From Bacteroidetes Order II. bacterium (GTDB lineage: Bacteria; Bacteroidota; Rhodothermia; Rhodothermales; UBA2364), in the NCBI GenBank assembly GCA_016788705.1, contig JAEUSQ010000029.1, forward strand, positions 1-41,972: 41,972 nt of DNA, read 5' to 3'. Shown piece after piece: positions 16,415 through 25,497 of this stretch (position 1 is the first letter of the stretch; every line of letters begins with the position of its first letter). A model generated the notes under the pieces. The model was not told the DNA's origin. It did not search any database and worked only from the letters and a program-made list of their open reading frames with translations. Made by a program: the position numbers and the translations under genes.

Positions 16415-17323
16415 TTAAGCAACATGCGCTGCGGTAGTACCCCCTAGCCATGTATCGTCATTGTTGCCCGTTTTTACGGGCCGCATCGTCCACATAGGGA
16501 CATCGCTGGTGCGTACCAACTTTTCAGTTACGCTTCCGATCAATTCTTCCCATTCACTGGTTACTCCATGTGTGGCGATCACCACAAGGTCTCCATTGAC
16601 TTCGGCAGCGTGTGCCCGAATGCTATTGACAATCGTTCCAAAATGAACCGAAAGAGCATGTTCAACTTCTGGTCCTGGTGTGGAGGCATAGAATTTTTTT
16701 AGGGATTCCTCTGCCATTTGATTCATTTCCGGATTGGTCTCGGCCAAGGAAGGCAATTGCATTCCAAAGATATGTGGATAATACCATTCTTCGATGACAT
16801 ACAAGGCATCTACCATAGCACCATAAGCAGCAGCCAAGTGTTTGGCTTGCGTGAGTGCGGTACGGCTGTGATCCGAGAAATCAACCGGAACAATGATTCG
16901 TTTGATTTCTGCGGAGCCTTTTTGATTTTCATGAAGGGTAATAACCGGACAAGTTGCGGTGCGAACCAATTCTTCAGCAACCGATCCGAGTAGGAAGCGG
17001 CGCATACCACGTAGGCCGTGGGTACCCATCACAATCAAATCAATGCCATTTTCAGCCGCATATTCGGCAAGAGCAGGAGCGGCATGAATGTGGCCTTGGA
17101 TGAGGCGATACGTGAACGGAAGGACTTCGTTGGCAGGTTTTTCTACATGCTTCAGTTTGTCCATCAGTTCATCGTCATTCGTGACTTCACCATACAGATC
17201 CACATGCACCAAATGCATCTCTTGCGCGTCGAGCGTATGTGCGACTTTTAAGGCATAATTGAGTGCAAAGTCTGCGTTCGTAGAGAAGTCGGTCGGGACG
17301 AGGATTTTGTTGATCTTCAACAT
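16415..17323 (-). CDS. Tandem-domain universal stress protein
   Basis: This 302-residue cytoplasmic protein contains two UspA domains. The first (about 4-131) has the ATP-binding signature G-x2-G-x9-GS at 100-114 (GTHGLRG...LLGS). The second (about 140-281) has the same pattern at 250-264, but the first glycine is alanine (ATHGVTSEWEELIGS). Each domain begins with the usual I-[LI]-VP-[TV]-DFS segment, at about residues 7-14 and 143-150. Such proteins bind ATP and support survival under stress, but the precise role varies. The second site may bind nucleotide less well; that is inference. It is transcribed alone, with a terminator after it and a 351-base region upstream shared with a divergent gene. 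Confidence 0.92.
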   Translation of the reverse strand: MLKINKILVPTDFSTNADFALNYALKVAHTLDAQEMHLVHVDLYGEVTNDDELMDKLKHVEKPANEVLPFTYRLIQGHIHAAPALAEYAAENGIDLIVMGTHGLRGMRRFLLGSVAEELVRTATCPVITLHENQKGSAEIKRIIVPVDFSDHSRTALTQAKHLAAAYGAMVDALYVIEEWYYPHIFGMQLPSLAETNPEMNQMAEESLKKFYASTPGPEVEHALSVHFGTIVNSIRAHAAEVNGDLVVIATHGVTSEWEELIGSVTEKLVRTSDVPMWTMRPVKTGNNDDTWLGGTTAAHVA

Positions 17324-17674
17324 GGTTTTGGGGGCTTATAGGTTTATGGATCTGGGGTGATCTTTTGAGAGTAAGATGCGGAATTGGAAAAAGGTTCGCT
17401 GTATGCCAATCTCTATTTGCGCGTACTACATATCACCCATAAAATCTGTAAGCGTTTTTCTTACAACCGTTCAACCCGTCAAATGATCGTTTCGGGGAAG
17501 GACTGTTCCGGATAGGGGTGGATTTGTTTATCTTGGGCGGCATGTAGGCAAAACCAAATACAAAAACTTTGTACACCATCCCATTTTCAAAAAGTTTTAT
17601 GCGATAAAGGGCGAATAGGTTCATCAAGTTCGTAAATAAAGCACTCGTGCCTGCTGCATCAAGTTACCGCGCAT
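17324..17674. other. Divergent intergenic region, 351 bp
   Basis: This region lies between the universal stress protein gene (-) and the metallopeptidase/Omp85 gene (+) and must contain both promoters. I see two short dyads: GTAAG-N7-CTTAC at 17448-17464, and TACAAA-AAC-TTTGTA at 17559-17573. Either could be an operator, but neither matches a known site well. No open frame of gene quality and no RNA gene was recognised. Confidence 0.4.
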
Positions 17675-20548
17675 ATGAAGAAAATCCTATTATGGGGCAT
17701 GTGGCTCCTTTTGATGTTCCTGCCAGATGTATCTCCGGCACAGGTGGGCTATACGTTTGGAAGGAATAAAATCCGATATACCGACTTTAACTGGCAAATC
17801 TTAAAGACGGAGCATTTTGACTTTTATTATTATCCCGAAATGGAAGAATTGGCTCAGGTAGGGGCGGCCATTGCGGAAGAATGCTATTTAGAATTACAGA
17901 ATAAGTTCAATTTCTCGCTCTCCACGCGGGTCCCAATGATTTTTTATGCCACCAATTTGCATTTCCGGCAGACCAATACCATAGATGGCTTTATTCCGGA
18001 TGGGGTGGGGGGCTTTTTTGAATTTATGAAAGGCCGTGTGGTTATTCCAGCAAATGGAGATTTGAACCGATTTCGGAGGGTCATACGGCACGAATTGGTA
18101 CATGTATTTACGTTTAATAAATTAGCCAGGGTCATGCGAGATTATCGTAAGCCGCCGGATCGCTTGCCGCCTCTGTGGTTTACAGAAGGACTGGCCGAGT
18201 TTTGGTCTGGGGAGGCCGATCACCAACACGAGATGATGATTCGGGATGCCATTGCCTCAAATGCTTTGGTTCCGCTCGAAGACATAGACCGGATTTATGG
18301 GACGTATTTGATGTATAAACAAGGCGAATCGGTTTGTCGGTTCATCGCCGAAAAGTGGGGGGACGAATATTTGCTTCGCCTGATCGAAGATTTTTGGAAG
18401 GAAACTTATTTTGACAAATTAATTGAGCGCACCCTAAAGATCCCGTATCGGAAGTTTGGTGAGGATTGGGAGGCATGGCTAAAAGCCCAATACTACCCAG
18501 AACTACAGTCCAACTTACCGGCCTCACGGGTCTCGGTACCTGTTTATTGGCGGGGCTATTTTATGAAACCAGTGGCTTATACCGATGCAAAAGGCCAACG
18601 TTGGGTACTGGCAAATGGGAGTTCAGGATCTACGGGTAGCCTTTTTAAAACAAAGGTTAATGAACGTTATGTGGTTGAAAAGAAGCCCTCGGTGATCCTT
18701 AAAGGGGAAAGGAACGAGCGGTTCGAGGCATTTCATTTTTTTGAAAGCCGGATGTCGGTCAACAAAAAAGGACAATTGGCGTTTGTGACCAAGAGCGGGG
18801 AACAGGACGTGGTGCATGTGATGGACGTAAACCGGAACGCCGTAATAAATACCATTCGAATTCCGGAACTGGTGGCCATATATTCCCCGGCATGGCATCC
18901 TGACGGCAAACAATTGGTTATGACTGGTATAGAGAAAAGTGGTTTTTCGGATATTTATACTTATCATTTGGAAACGGGCGAAACCCATAAACTAACCCAC
19001 GATTCACATGATGACCGCGATCCAGACTGGGCGCCGGATGGTGCGCACATTGTGTTTTCCAGTGATCGTTCTGGATACGGGAAGGGGTCTTATAATTTGT
19101 TTTTGATAGAACCCACATCGGGTCAAATACAATATTTAACGCAAGGCCCACAATTAGACCTTAGCCCTCGGTTTAGCCCAGATGGTCAGTCGGTGGTGTT
19201 TATCCGAACCGAGAAAGAGCAACAAAAATGGCAAGCACAGAATGCTTGGGTGGTTTCGGTGAAGGAGCAATGGCGGCAAACACGTCTCACCCATACCACA
19301 TCGGTTTTGTTTGATCCCTATTGGACCTCGGATGGACAGTTGTTGGCGACAGCCATGGATGGTTTCCGGTTTCAAGTTCGGGCTTTTGGGAAGATAGATT
19401 CCCTGCTCCAAGTGCAAGAGGGTCCCTTGTTACGACCAGTAACCAAGGCATTACCATCCCCTGTATGGGCAAAGCTGGAATCTGGACAAGTCGAGGTCTC
19501 CAATAGTCCATATCGTCGCCGATATAGCCTTGATGCAGCACAAACGGTCATTAATCAGACTGCTTTGTATGGTACCAATGGCGGAGGGTATATGGTGTTT
19601 TCCGATATGCTGGGGAACGATTATTTTCTTGTAACCTTATACAATACGTCCAGAAATCAGCGAGACTTTTTGCGTTCCATGAGTTTTTCCGTTTCCCGTT
19701 ATCAATTCCAAAAACGCACGAGCACGGCCTATGGGATTTACCGGAATGGGGGGTTGCGCTACGACCTCACCGATCCAGATGCGGCGGCGGTCTATCCGGC
19801 TGTTTGGGAGAACGAATTGGGTGGCTATGGCGCGCTTTCGTACCCGATCAGTTTTTTTGACCGTTTCGAGATTGTTACCGGATTGAACTGGAGTGATAAA
19901 CAAGTTTTAACCAAAGACCTCCGCCGAAAGGCGTTGTTGCTCTCGAATGCGGTTTCCTTTGTTCACGATTCGGCGTTGTATGGGATGAATGGCCCGATAG
20001 ATGGTTTTCGTGCCAACCTGTCAGCTGGATATACCACCGATGTTTGGCGCTCTAATGTGAGTTATTATACGTTAATCGCCGATGTGCGTAAGTATTTCCG
20101 GCTTACACCAAGCATCACGTTTGCCATTCGGGGTATGGGGCGAATGAACGAAGGGCGCGAAGCCCGTCTGTTTTATATGGGTGGGTCATGGGACTTGCGC
20201 GGCTACCCCTTATTTGATATTCGGGGCAGCAAAACGTGGTTTGGTTCTGCGGAACTGCGGTTCCCACTTCTCGAAAATCCTCAGGTTGTTGCACCTGTTT
20301 TGGCGCCCTTTGGTATTGCAAATTTGCGAAGCGCCCTCTTCTTTGATGCCGGCCACGCATGGAATAAGGGCTACCGGTTTCAGGAATCTCAACTGCTTAC
20401 AGGAAAAACCCATTTTTCAACGGGTTTCGGATTTCGGCTAAACCTTTTTGGAGGTTTGTTGCTGCGCTACGATCTCGGTTGGCGGCTAAATGAAGCCCTT
20501 CGGGAAAAACAATGGTTTCGTCAGTTTTTATTCGGTTGGGATTTTTGA
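17675..20548 (+). CDS. Outer-membrane protein: metallopeptidase-like domain, TolB-like propeller, Omp85-like barrel
   Basis: This 957-residue protein has three parts. Residues 1-22 are a signal peptide. Residues about 25-280 form a peptidase-MA (gluzincin)-like domain with HELVH at 139-143 and a downstream FTEGLAEFW whose E171 fits the third zinc ligand. Residues about 400-565 carry PD40/TolB-type propeller blades (WHPDGKQ, WAPDGAHIVFSSDR, FSPDGQSVVF). The last 300 residues are a barrel with GGSWDLRGY (836-844) and a terminal Phe, like the BamA/TamA surface-antigen domain. Outer-membrane location is therefore likely. The activity and substrate are unknown; the zinc motif looks intact. It leads a tight operon with a BamB-like lipoprotein (11 bases later) and a PEGA-like protein. 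Confidence 0.88.
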   Translation: MKKILLWGMWLLLMFLPDVSPAQVGYTFGRNKIRYTDFNWQILKTEHFDFYYYPEMEELAQVGAAIAEECYLELQNKFNFSLSTRVPMIFYATNLHFRQTNTIDGFIPDGVGGFFEFMKGRVVIPANGDLNRFRRVIRHELVHVFTFNKLARVMRDYRKPPDRLPPLWFTEGLAEFWSGEADHQHEMMIRDAIASNALVPLEDIDRIYGTYLMYKQGESVCRFIAEKWGDEYLLRLIEDFWKETYFDKLIERTLKIPYRKFGEDWEAWLKAQYYPELQSNLPASRVSVPVYWRGYFMKPVAYTDAKGQRWVLANGSSGSTGSLFKTKVNERYVVEKKPSVILKGERNERFEAFHFFESRMSVNKKGQLAFVTKSGEQDVVHVMDVNRNAVINTIRIPELVAIYSPAWHPDGKQLVMTGIEKSGFSDIYTYHLETGETHKLTHDSHDDRDPDWAPDGAHIVFSSDRSGYGKGSYNLFLIEPTSGQIQYLTQGPQLDLSPRFSPDGQSVVFIRTEKEQQKWQAQNAWVVSVKEQWRQTRLTHTTSVLFDPYWTSDGQLLATAMDGFRFQVRAFGKIDSLLQVQEGPLLRPVTKALPSPVWAKLESGQVEVSNSPYRRRYSLDAAQTVINQTALYGTNGGGYMVFSDMLGNDYFLVTLYNTSRNQRDFLRSMSFSVSRYQFQKRTSTAYGIYRNGGLRYDLTDPDAAAVYPAVWENELGGYGALSYPISFFDRFEIVTGLNWSDKQVLTKDLRRKALLLSNAVSFVHDSALYGMNGPIDGFRANLSAGYTTDVWRSNVSYYTLIADVRKYFRLTPSITFAIRGMGRMNEGREARLFYMGGSWDLRGYPLFDIRGSKTWFGSAELRFPLLENPQVVAPVLAPFGIANLRSALFFDAGHAWNKGYRFQESQLLTGKTHFSTGFGFRLNLFGGLLLRYDLGWRLNEALREKQWFRQFLFGWDF

Positions 20549-20559
20549 GGACAAGCATC

Positions 20560-21762
20560 ATGCGTCTATTTAAACAGCATCTTATCGTGCCGAACGTCTC
20601 CCACCTATGGTTCGTGTTTCTTTTTGTCCTATGGGCTTTGTCCGGTTGTGCAAATGTAAAAATACCGGATGTACACCTGAAGAATGGAGACTGGATCAAG
20701 GAAGATGGGCCGGAGGCGGGTTATTATACCGCAGGGGCATTTAACGGCCCATTAGAAGTGGCTTGGCAATATAATATCGCCTCTGGCATGGGGCCCTCTA
20801 CAATAATGGCTTCAGGTGGGGTTTTATTGGCTGCTACACTGAAGGGAGAGGTACATGCCATTGGTACAGAACGCGGGAGAAAAATAGGGTATGTACCCCT
20901 TGGAGAAGGCATTCGTGGGATGCCCATTTTGGCTGATGACCTGATGTTGGTGGCTGGTACCAGTGGACGGTATCATCTGACAGCATACCAATACACCCGT
21001 GCTGCCATAAAATGGAGGCGGAAAGGACTGAAAAGCGAAACAGGCCTGCTAAAAGTTGGAAACAAGGTGTGTTTTGTGGACGCGAATGGGACCGTGTATG
21101 CAATAGACCCAACCGACGGACGCGAAATCTGGAAAACCACATGGTTAACACAACCCGCCGCCATCTATGGAACCCCCGTTTTGGAAAGTGGGAAAATCCT
21201 GCTGGCCTCGGCCTCTGGCGAAATTGGGGCTTTAAATGCCGAAACAGGTCAGGTTCTGTGGAAAAAAAAGGTGGAACAACCTGTTTTTGCAGCACTTTCG
21301 GTGCAAAAAGAAAAAGTGGCGGTTTCTACCATGCGCGGACGCTTATACTTTTTGAACGTCAACAACGGAGAAGAAATCTGGCAATACAACCTACATAACG
21401 AAGCGGTTCGGTTGGGGACTGCCGCACTTGGGCCGGATGGCCTGGTCTTCGGTGGAAGTGATGAGCAGATTCGCAAGCTAAACATCACAAATGGAGTTTT
21501 GGTCTGGACGTTAAAAACCGAAGGGGCTTGTACGGCGCCGCTGTTTTGGGCCGGAACCGAGGTGTTTGCGGGGTGTCAGGACAAAACCTTGTATCGGATT
21601 TTGGCTGCTTCGGGCGAATTGATAGACCGCTTGGTATTGAAGGGCCGCATAAAGTCGGTTCCTATATTGCACGATGGACGGCTTTTTGTGTCGTTTGAGC
21701 CTAATCAGTTGGTGGCAATCGGGCGCCCCGTCCAGAAATCTCGGTCCGCTAATCCAGATTAA
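20560..21762 (+). CDS. BamB-like PQQ-type beta-propeller lipoprotein
   Basis: This is a 400-residue lipoprotein with the lipobox LSGC at 27-30 (Cys30 as lipidated residue). Blade repeats of the PQQ/BamB type follow, for example AIDPTDGREIWKTTW, ALNAETGQVLWKKK, FLNVNNGEEIWQYN and LNITNGVLVW. BamB is a scaffold that helps BamA insert outer-membrane proteins; this protein shares the fold and lipid anchor but may serve the Omp85-like protein encoded just upstream. The ATG at 20560 is chosen: an alternative at 20512 lies inside the preceding gene and pushes the signal peptide inward. No quinoprotein dehydrogenase residues were recognised, so an enzyme role is unlikely. Confidence 0.85.
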   Translation: MRLFKQHLIVPNVSHLWFVFLFVLWALSGCANVKIPDVHLKNGDWIKEDGPEAGYYTAGAFNGPLEVAWQYNIASGMGPSTIMASGGVLLAATLKGEVHAIGTERGRKIGYVPLGEGIRGMPILADDLMLVAGTSGRYHLTAYQYTRAAIKWRRKGLKSETGLLKVGNKVCFVDANGTVYAIDPTDGREIWKTTWLTQPAAIYGTPVLESGKILLASASGEIGALNAETGQVLWKKKVEQPVFAALSVQKEKVAVSTMRGRLYFLNVNNGEEIWQYNLHNEAVRLGTAALGPDGLVFGGSDEQIRKLNITNGVLVWTLKTEGACTAPLFWAGTEVFAGCQDKTLYRILAASGELIDRLVLKGRIKSVPILHDGRLFVSFEPNQLVAIGRPVQKSRSANPD

Positions 21763-21767
21763 ATAAT

Positions 21768-22529
21768 ATGAAATACATTTTGGTATGGATCCTGATTTTT
21801 GCAGGATTAGAGCGGCTACAAGCACAAGAAATGAGCCGTCTTTCGATCCAAGCGAGCAGTACCCATGTGGTCTTTGTCCGTTTTCCAGACAAAAGCCTAA
21901 GGATTGAACGCGATACCGTGCTTACCGTACCCACCGGAGCCTATCCGGTAGGGGTATGGGTGCGATGTGGGGGGACTTTGGTTGAAAACGAAGCGATCAT
22001 AACGTTTGATTACACAATCCGATTGGTAGAAAATGAAGAGGCGGTGCTACAAGCCCATCGGTTTAGTCGTTTTGAACTCGCAAGCCTTCCATTTGGGGCA
22101 GAGGTGCGTTCGGGCTGGAAATACTTGGGCACAACGCCTATGACTCTTATCAGAGAACTCCAATCGTTGCCCGTCTCTGTACAAAAAAAAGGATTTATTC
22201 CGGCAGAAGCCACATTGTCTCCTTGTAAAACTACTACATTAAACCTTCAAAAAAAGCCTATAGACTCCCAAAAGATTTCTCTTTTGCAAAAAATACCTAC
22301 CAAAGAATACCGCTGGCTCTCGGTTTTAGGTGGAACAGCTACCATTGCCGGATTGGTATATTCGATTCAAAATAAGTTTAAGGCAGACGACCTGTATGAC
22401 CTATATAAGGTAAGCGGAGATCCCGCCTTGCGGCCCCAAATTAAAGCATTAGATACTAAAGCGGGCTGGGGTTTGGCCATTGCTCAAACTGGATTGGCTG
22501 TGGTTGCGATAAGGCTTGTCTTGAAGTGA
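21768..22529 (+). CDS. PEGA-like domain envelope protein
   Basis: This 253-residue protein has a signal peptide (1-19, ending in LQAQ). Two beta-rich regions follow: the first (about 25-85) and a PEGA-like segment (about 95-160, with SLPFGAEVRSGWKYLGTTPMT, VSVQKKGFIPAE and TLNLQKK). The C-terminal region has two hydrophobic stretches (about 186-200 and 235-250) that may be membrane helices. PEGA domains occur in surface and periplasmic proteins and are thought to bind ligands or the envelope. It starts 5 bases after the BamB-like gene and is surely co-transcribed with it. The role is unknown. Confidence 0.75.
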   Translation: MKYILVWILIFAGLERLQAQEMSRLSIQASSTHVVFVRFPDKSLRIERDTVLTVPTGAYPVGVWVRCGGTLVENEAIITFDYTIRLVENEEAVLQAHRFSRFELASLPFGAEVRSGWKYLGTTPMTLIRELQSLPVSVQKKGFIPAEATLSPCKTTTLNLQKKPIDSQKISLLQKIPTKEYRWLSVLGGTATIAGLVYSIQNKFKADDLYDLYKVSGDPALRPQIKALDTKAGWGLAIAQTGLAVVAIRLVLK

Positions 22530-22619
22530 GCGGTACTATGTTCATTCAATATATGAAGATGTGTTTTTTCGGAACCACCTTTTCTCCCCATCGTTAGCCA
22601 ATACCAAAAACCAAATACC

Positions 22620-23075
22620 ATGAGCTTAAAAGCCAAACTTTCAGAAGAACTCAAACAGGCGCTTCGGGCCAAAGACCAAGCCAAACTCCGCACCCTTCGG
22701 GCACTCATTTCGGCGTTACAGCTAAAAGAAATAGAAGATCGGCAAGGCGGCGAGGCGGTTTTGACGGAGCAACAAGAATTGGCCGTACTCCAAAAACAGG
22801 CCAAGCAACGCAACGACTCTATCGCCCAATTTCGGGCTGCCGGACGTGAGGACTTAGCTAAAACCGAAGAAGAAGAGCTTCAGATCATCCAATCGTATTT
22901 ACCTGCAGAATTGAGCGACGAAGAAATTGCTCAGGTGGTTCAAGAAACCATGAACACATTGGGTATTTCATCGGCCAAAGAAATGGGTAAGTTGATGGGG
23001 GCCGTGATGGGAAAACTGAAAGGCAAGGCGGATGGTAAACGCATACAGGCAACGGTGAAGTCGTTGCTTTCGTAA
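22620..23075 (+). CDS. yqeY: GatB/YqeY domain protein
   Basis: This 151-residue cytoplasmic protein belongs to the YqeY family, a stand-alone form of the tRNA-binding tail domain of GatB. It matches end to end: MSLKAKLSEELKQALRAKD at the start, then QLKEIE, the AKQRNDSIAQFRAAGREDL segment, the ETEEEELQIIQSYLP-type segment, and a C-terminal MGKLMGAVMGKLKGKADG with KRIQATVK. The role in cells is unsettled; tRNA-linked functions are proposed from the fold. It begins 90 bases after the PEGA-like gene and is followed 27 bases later by the esterase gene. Confidence 0.93.
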   Translation: MSLKAKLSEELKQALRAKDQAKLRTLRALISALQLKEIEDRQGGEAVLTEQQELAVLQKQAKQRNDSIAQFRAAGREDLAKTEEEELQIIQSYLPAELSDEEIAQVVQETMNTLGISSAKEMGKLMGAVMGKLKGKADGKRIQATVKSLLS

Positions 23076-23102
23076 CGGCGAATCAATCCAGAGAACACCC
23101 AT

Positions 23103-24050
23103 ATGAACAACTTATCCCGCTCCTCCTTTCTATTGCTTTTCGCATTGCTGGGAAGTGTTGTAACCATGCGCGCCCAACAAGTTTCGGAGGGAAAGATACA
23201 CCATTTTCCGAAATTCAATTCCAAGTATGTGGATCCGCGACCTATTGCGGTTTGGCTTCCGGAAGGATATTCGCCGAAGAAGAAATATGCCGTTTTGTAT
23301 ATGCACGATGGGCAAATGTTGTTCGATTCCACCACTACTTGGAATAAACAGGAATGGGGGGTTGATGAAACCATGAGTGAACTGATCCGAGGTAAAAAAA
23401 TTCGTGAAACCATTGTGGTAGGCATTTGGAATAATGGCTCTAAGCGCCATAGTGAATATTTCCCACAAAAGCCTTTTGAGTCTATGCCGAAAGCGCGTCA
23501 AGACTCTCTTTATGCGTCTAACCGAACCAACGGGAATACGCTTTTCTCCGCAAAAATACAATCCGATCAATATCTTCGTTTTTTGGTGTATGAGTTAAAG
23601 CCGTTTATAGACCGTAGGTTTTCTACATACAAAGGACGGGCGCATACTTTTATTGCTGGCTCGAGTATGGGTGGTCTTATTTCCTTTTACGCCATCAGTG
23701 AATACCCGCATGTTTTTGGTGGTGCTGCGTGTATTTCCACCCATTGGCCGGGGGCTTTTGCGCCGGAAATGAATCCGATACCCGCGACGTTTATGGCTTA
23801 TATGCAGGAAAAGCTACCCTCGCCCCAAACACACAAATTATATTTTGATTTTGGAACCGCTACGTTGGATGCGTTATATGAGCCGTATCAACAAAAGGCG
23901 GATGCGATTTTAAAAGCAAAAGGATACAACTCGGAAAACTGGCAAACCCTGAAATTTGAAGGCGAGGATCATTCGGAGCGGGCATGGCGTAAAAGATTTC
24001 ATCTTCCGCTTCTTTTCCTACTGGGGACACCTAAATCCGCACGACCATAA
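23103..24050 (+). CDS. Secreted alpha/beta-hydrolase esterase (Esterase D/Fes-like)
   Basis: This 315-residue protein has a signal peptide (1-25, ending in MRAQ). It carries features of the putative-esterase family: VLYMHDGQMLFD near the start of the domain, the nucleophile elbow AGSSMGGLISFYA with the catalytic Ser in GxSxG, and GEDHSERAWRKRF near the end supplying the His. Enzymes of this group hydrolyse esters, including siderophore or acetylated sugar esters; the substrate here cannot be told. The stop overlaps the next gene's start by one base (TAATG), indicating translational coupling with the reductase-family gene. Confidence 0.9.
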   Translation: MNNLSRSSFLLLFALLGSVVTMRAQQVSEGKIHHFPKFNSKYVDPRPIAVWLPEGYSPKKKYAVLYMHDGQMLFDSTTTWNKQEWGVDETMSELIRGKKIRETIVVGIWNNGSKRHSEYFPQKPFESMPKARQDSLYASNRTNGNTLFSAKIQSDQYLRFLVYELKPFIDRRFSTYKGRAHTFIAGSSMGGLISFYAISEYPHVFGGAACISTHWPGAFAPEMNPIPATFMAYMQEKLPSPQTHKLYFDFGTATLDALYEPYQQKADAILKAKGYNSENWQTLKFEGEDHSERAWRKRFHLPLLFLLGTPKSARP

Positions 24051-24598
24051 TGGGCCGAGTCGTATTGTACATCGCCACCAGCATAGATGGCTATATTGCG
24101 GGCGAACAAGGAGAAATGAACTGGTTAGAACAATTCCCGAATCCGGAAAAAGAAGACTATGGCTATGTCCATTTCTTGTCTGGCGTAGAGGCGGTGGTTA
24201 TGGGACGGAAAACGTATGAGCACATTTTGTCTTTAGGTGTTGATTGGCCTTATCCAGAACAGAAAACCTATGTGGCTTCTCGAAATGGTTTTTTTAAGGT
24301 TAATACGCCGCATACGGAGGTGGTCACCTCGGAGGTAGGGCACTTTCTAAGAGGCTTGCAAGAAAAAGCCATTCAAGATATATGGCTCGTGGGCGGGGGT
24401 GAATTAAACGCCTATTGTCTGGAAGAAGGAGTTATTGACCAAATGATCCTTACCCTCATTCCCATCCTCTTGGGCAAAGGAAGGCCCTTATTTCTGCGCA
24501 CACCTCAAGGCACGCCTCAAGCGTCGTCGTGGCATCTGGATCAGGTTATATCCTATCAAAATGGGGTGGTTCAGTTGATGTATCATGTCGCTACTTAA
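24050..24598 (+). CDS. Dihydrofolate reductase family / RibD C-terminal-like protein
   Basis: This 182-residue protein starts with VVLYIATSIDGYIAGEQGEM, the typical start of the DHFR-like RibD C-terminal family. It has VVMGRKTYEHIL (NADPH-binding loop region) and IWLVGGGELNAY further on. Members reduce pyrimidine- or pteridine-type substrates with NADPH. They are often annotated as dihydrofolate reductase although many are not the essential FolA. The context (esterase upstream, DUF547 downstream) gives no pathway. The frame is coupled to the upstream gene by a one-base overlap. Confidence 0.9.
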   Translation: MGRVVLYIATSIDGYIAGEQGEMNWLEQFPNPEKEDYGYVHFLSGVEAVVMGRKTYEHILSLGVDWPYPEQKTYVASRNGFFKVNTPHTEVVTSEVGHFLRGLQEKAIQDIWLVGGGELNAYCLEEGVIDQMILTLIPILLGKGRPLFLRTPQGTPQASSWHLDQVISYQNGVVQLMYHVAT

Positions 24599-24629
24599 TT
24601 CTTTTTTGCAGATTTTAACGGAGCATCTG

Positions 24630-25496
24630 ATGAAAAAAATCTGGTTGATCGTGTTGCTATGGGTCGTGGTTGCCGAAAGTAGCTCTTCGCAGCCCAAAAG
24701 CCGGGCAAATGGGGTGTCTGCAAGCAAAGAGTGGGTGTCTGATTACGAAGGCTTGTTGACAAAGATCGTCACGAAAGACGGGTTGATTCGTTACCAGGTT
24801 CTCCAAAAAGAAACAACCGTTTTCCATTCCGTGCTACGTGCGATCGAAACCTATGATGCCCTAAAACTCCGTACAGATGAGCAGAAATTGGCTTTTTGGG
24901 CAGATGCGTATAATGTGCTCATGCTTAAGAACCTACTTGAGTCGCCCCATATTGCCGATATTGTCCGTTCGGGCAAGGCCGATGCTTTTTTTAAAACGCC
25001 ATTTTTGGTGGGGGGAATGGGGTTGAGTTTAGACGAGATTGAGCATGGAATTTTGCGCAGACAAGCAAGCAGCCAGGTGCCAGCGTACCTACGTGTAGGA
25101 AAAGTAGATCCACGTCTTCATGTGGTTTTGAATTGTGGGGCTTTGTCTTGTCCGGCTTTTTTGCCTGCCCCACTAAGTAAGGGACCAATGGAGTTACAAC
25201 TCAAAAAAGCAATGGCTGCTTTTGTAAATAGTCCGCAGCATTTTCGATTGGACAGACAAAAAAACGAATGGGTTGTTACTTCGTTAGTTCAATGGTTTGG
25301 GCCGGACTTCGATCTTTCGGGTAAAAAAGCGGGAGATTTTTTGATAGGGTTTATGTCTTCTAATCGTTCAGATTATGTCCTTCTGAAAAAAATGCTCTCT
25401 GGAAAAGAGGGAAAAACCCTTGCGGCCTTAACGCAATTCGAGGGAAAAAAAGTTCGCTTCGACTATAATTGGCAGCCCAATCGCGCCAAGGAATGA
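24630..25496 (+). CDS. DUF547 family secreted protein
   Basis: This is a 288-residue protein with a signal peptide (1-20, MKKIWLIVLLWVVVAE). It carries the DUF547 core: AFWADAYNVLMLKNLLE early in the domain and VVLNCGALSCPAFLPAP with the conserved Cys pair later. A long C-terminal part ends in a basic tail. DUF547 proteins are common in Bacteroidota; the function is unknown. The ATG at 24630, preceded by GGAG about 7 bases upstream, is preferred because it begins the signal peptide. An earlier ATG at 24585 lies inside the previous gene. It is convergent with the FHA gene, with one base between the stops. Confidence 0.88.
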   Translation: MKKIWLIVLLWVVVAESSSSQPKSRANGVSASKEWVSDYEGLLTKIVTKDGLIRYQVLQKETTVFHSVLRAIETYDALKLRTDEQKLAFWADAYNVLMLKNLLESPHIADIVRSGKADAFFKTPFLVGGMGLSLDEIEHGILRRQASSQVPAYLRVGKVDPRLHVVLNCGALSCPAFLPAPLSKGPMELQLKKAMAAFVNSPQHFRLDRQKNEWVVTSLVQWFGPDFDLSGKKAGDFLIGFMSSNRSDYVLLKKMLSGKEGKTLAALTQFEGKKVRFDYNWQPNRAKE

Positions 25497-25497
25497 C

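Noticed and set aside
20834-21295. 153-codon minus-strand frame inside the BamB-like gene
   Set aside because: It is antisense to clear PQQ-type repeats, with no protein-like features.
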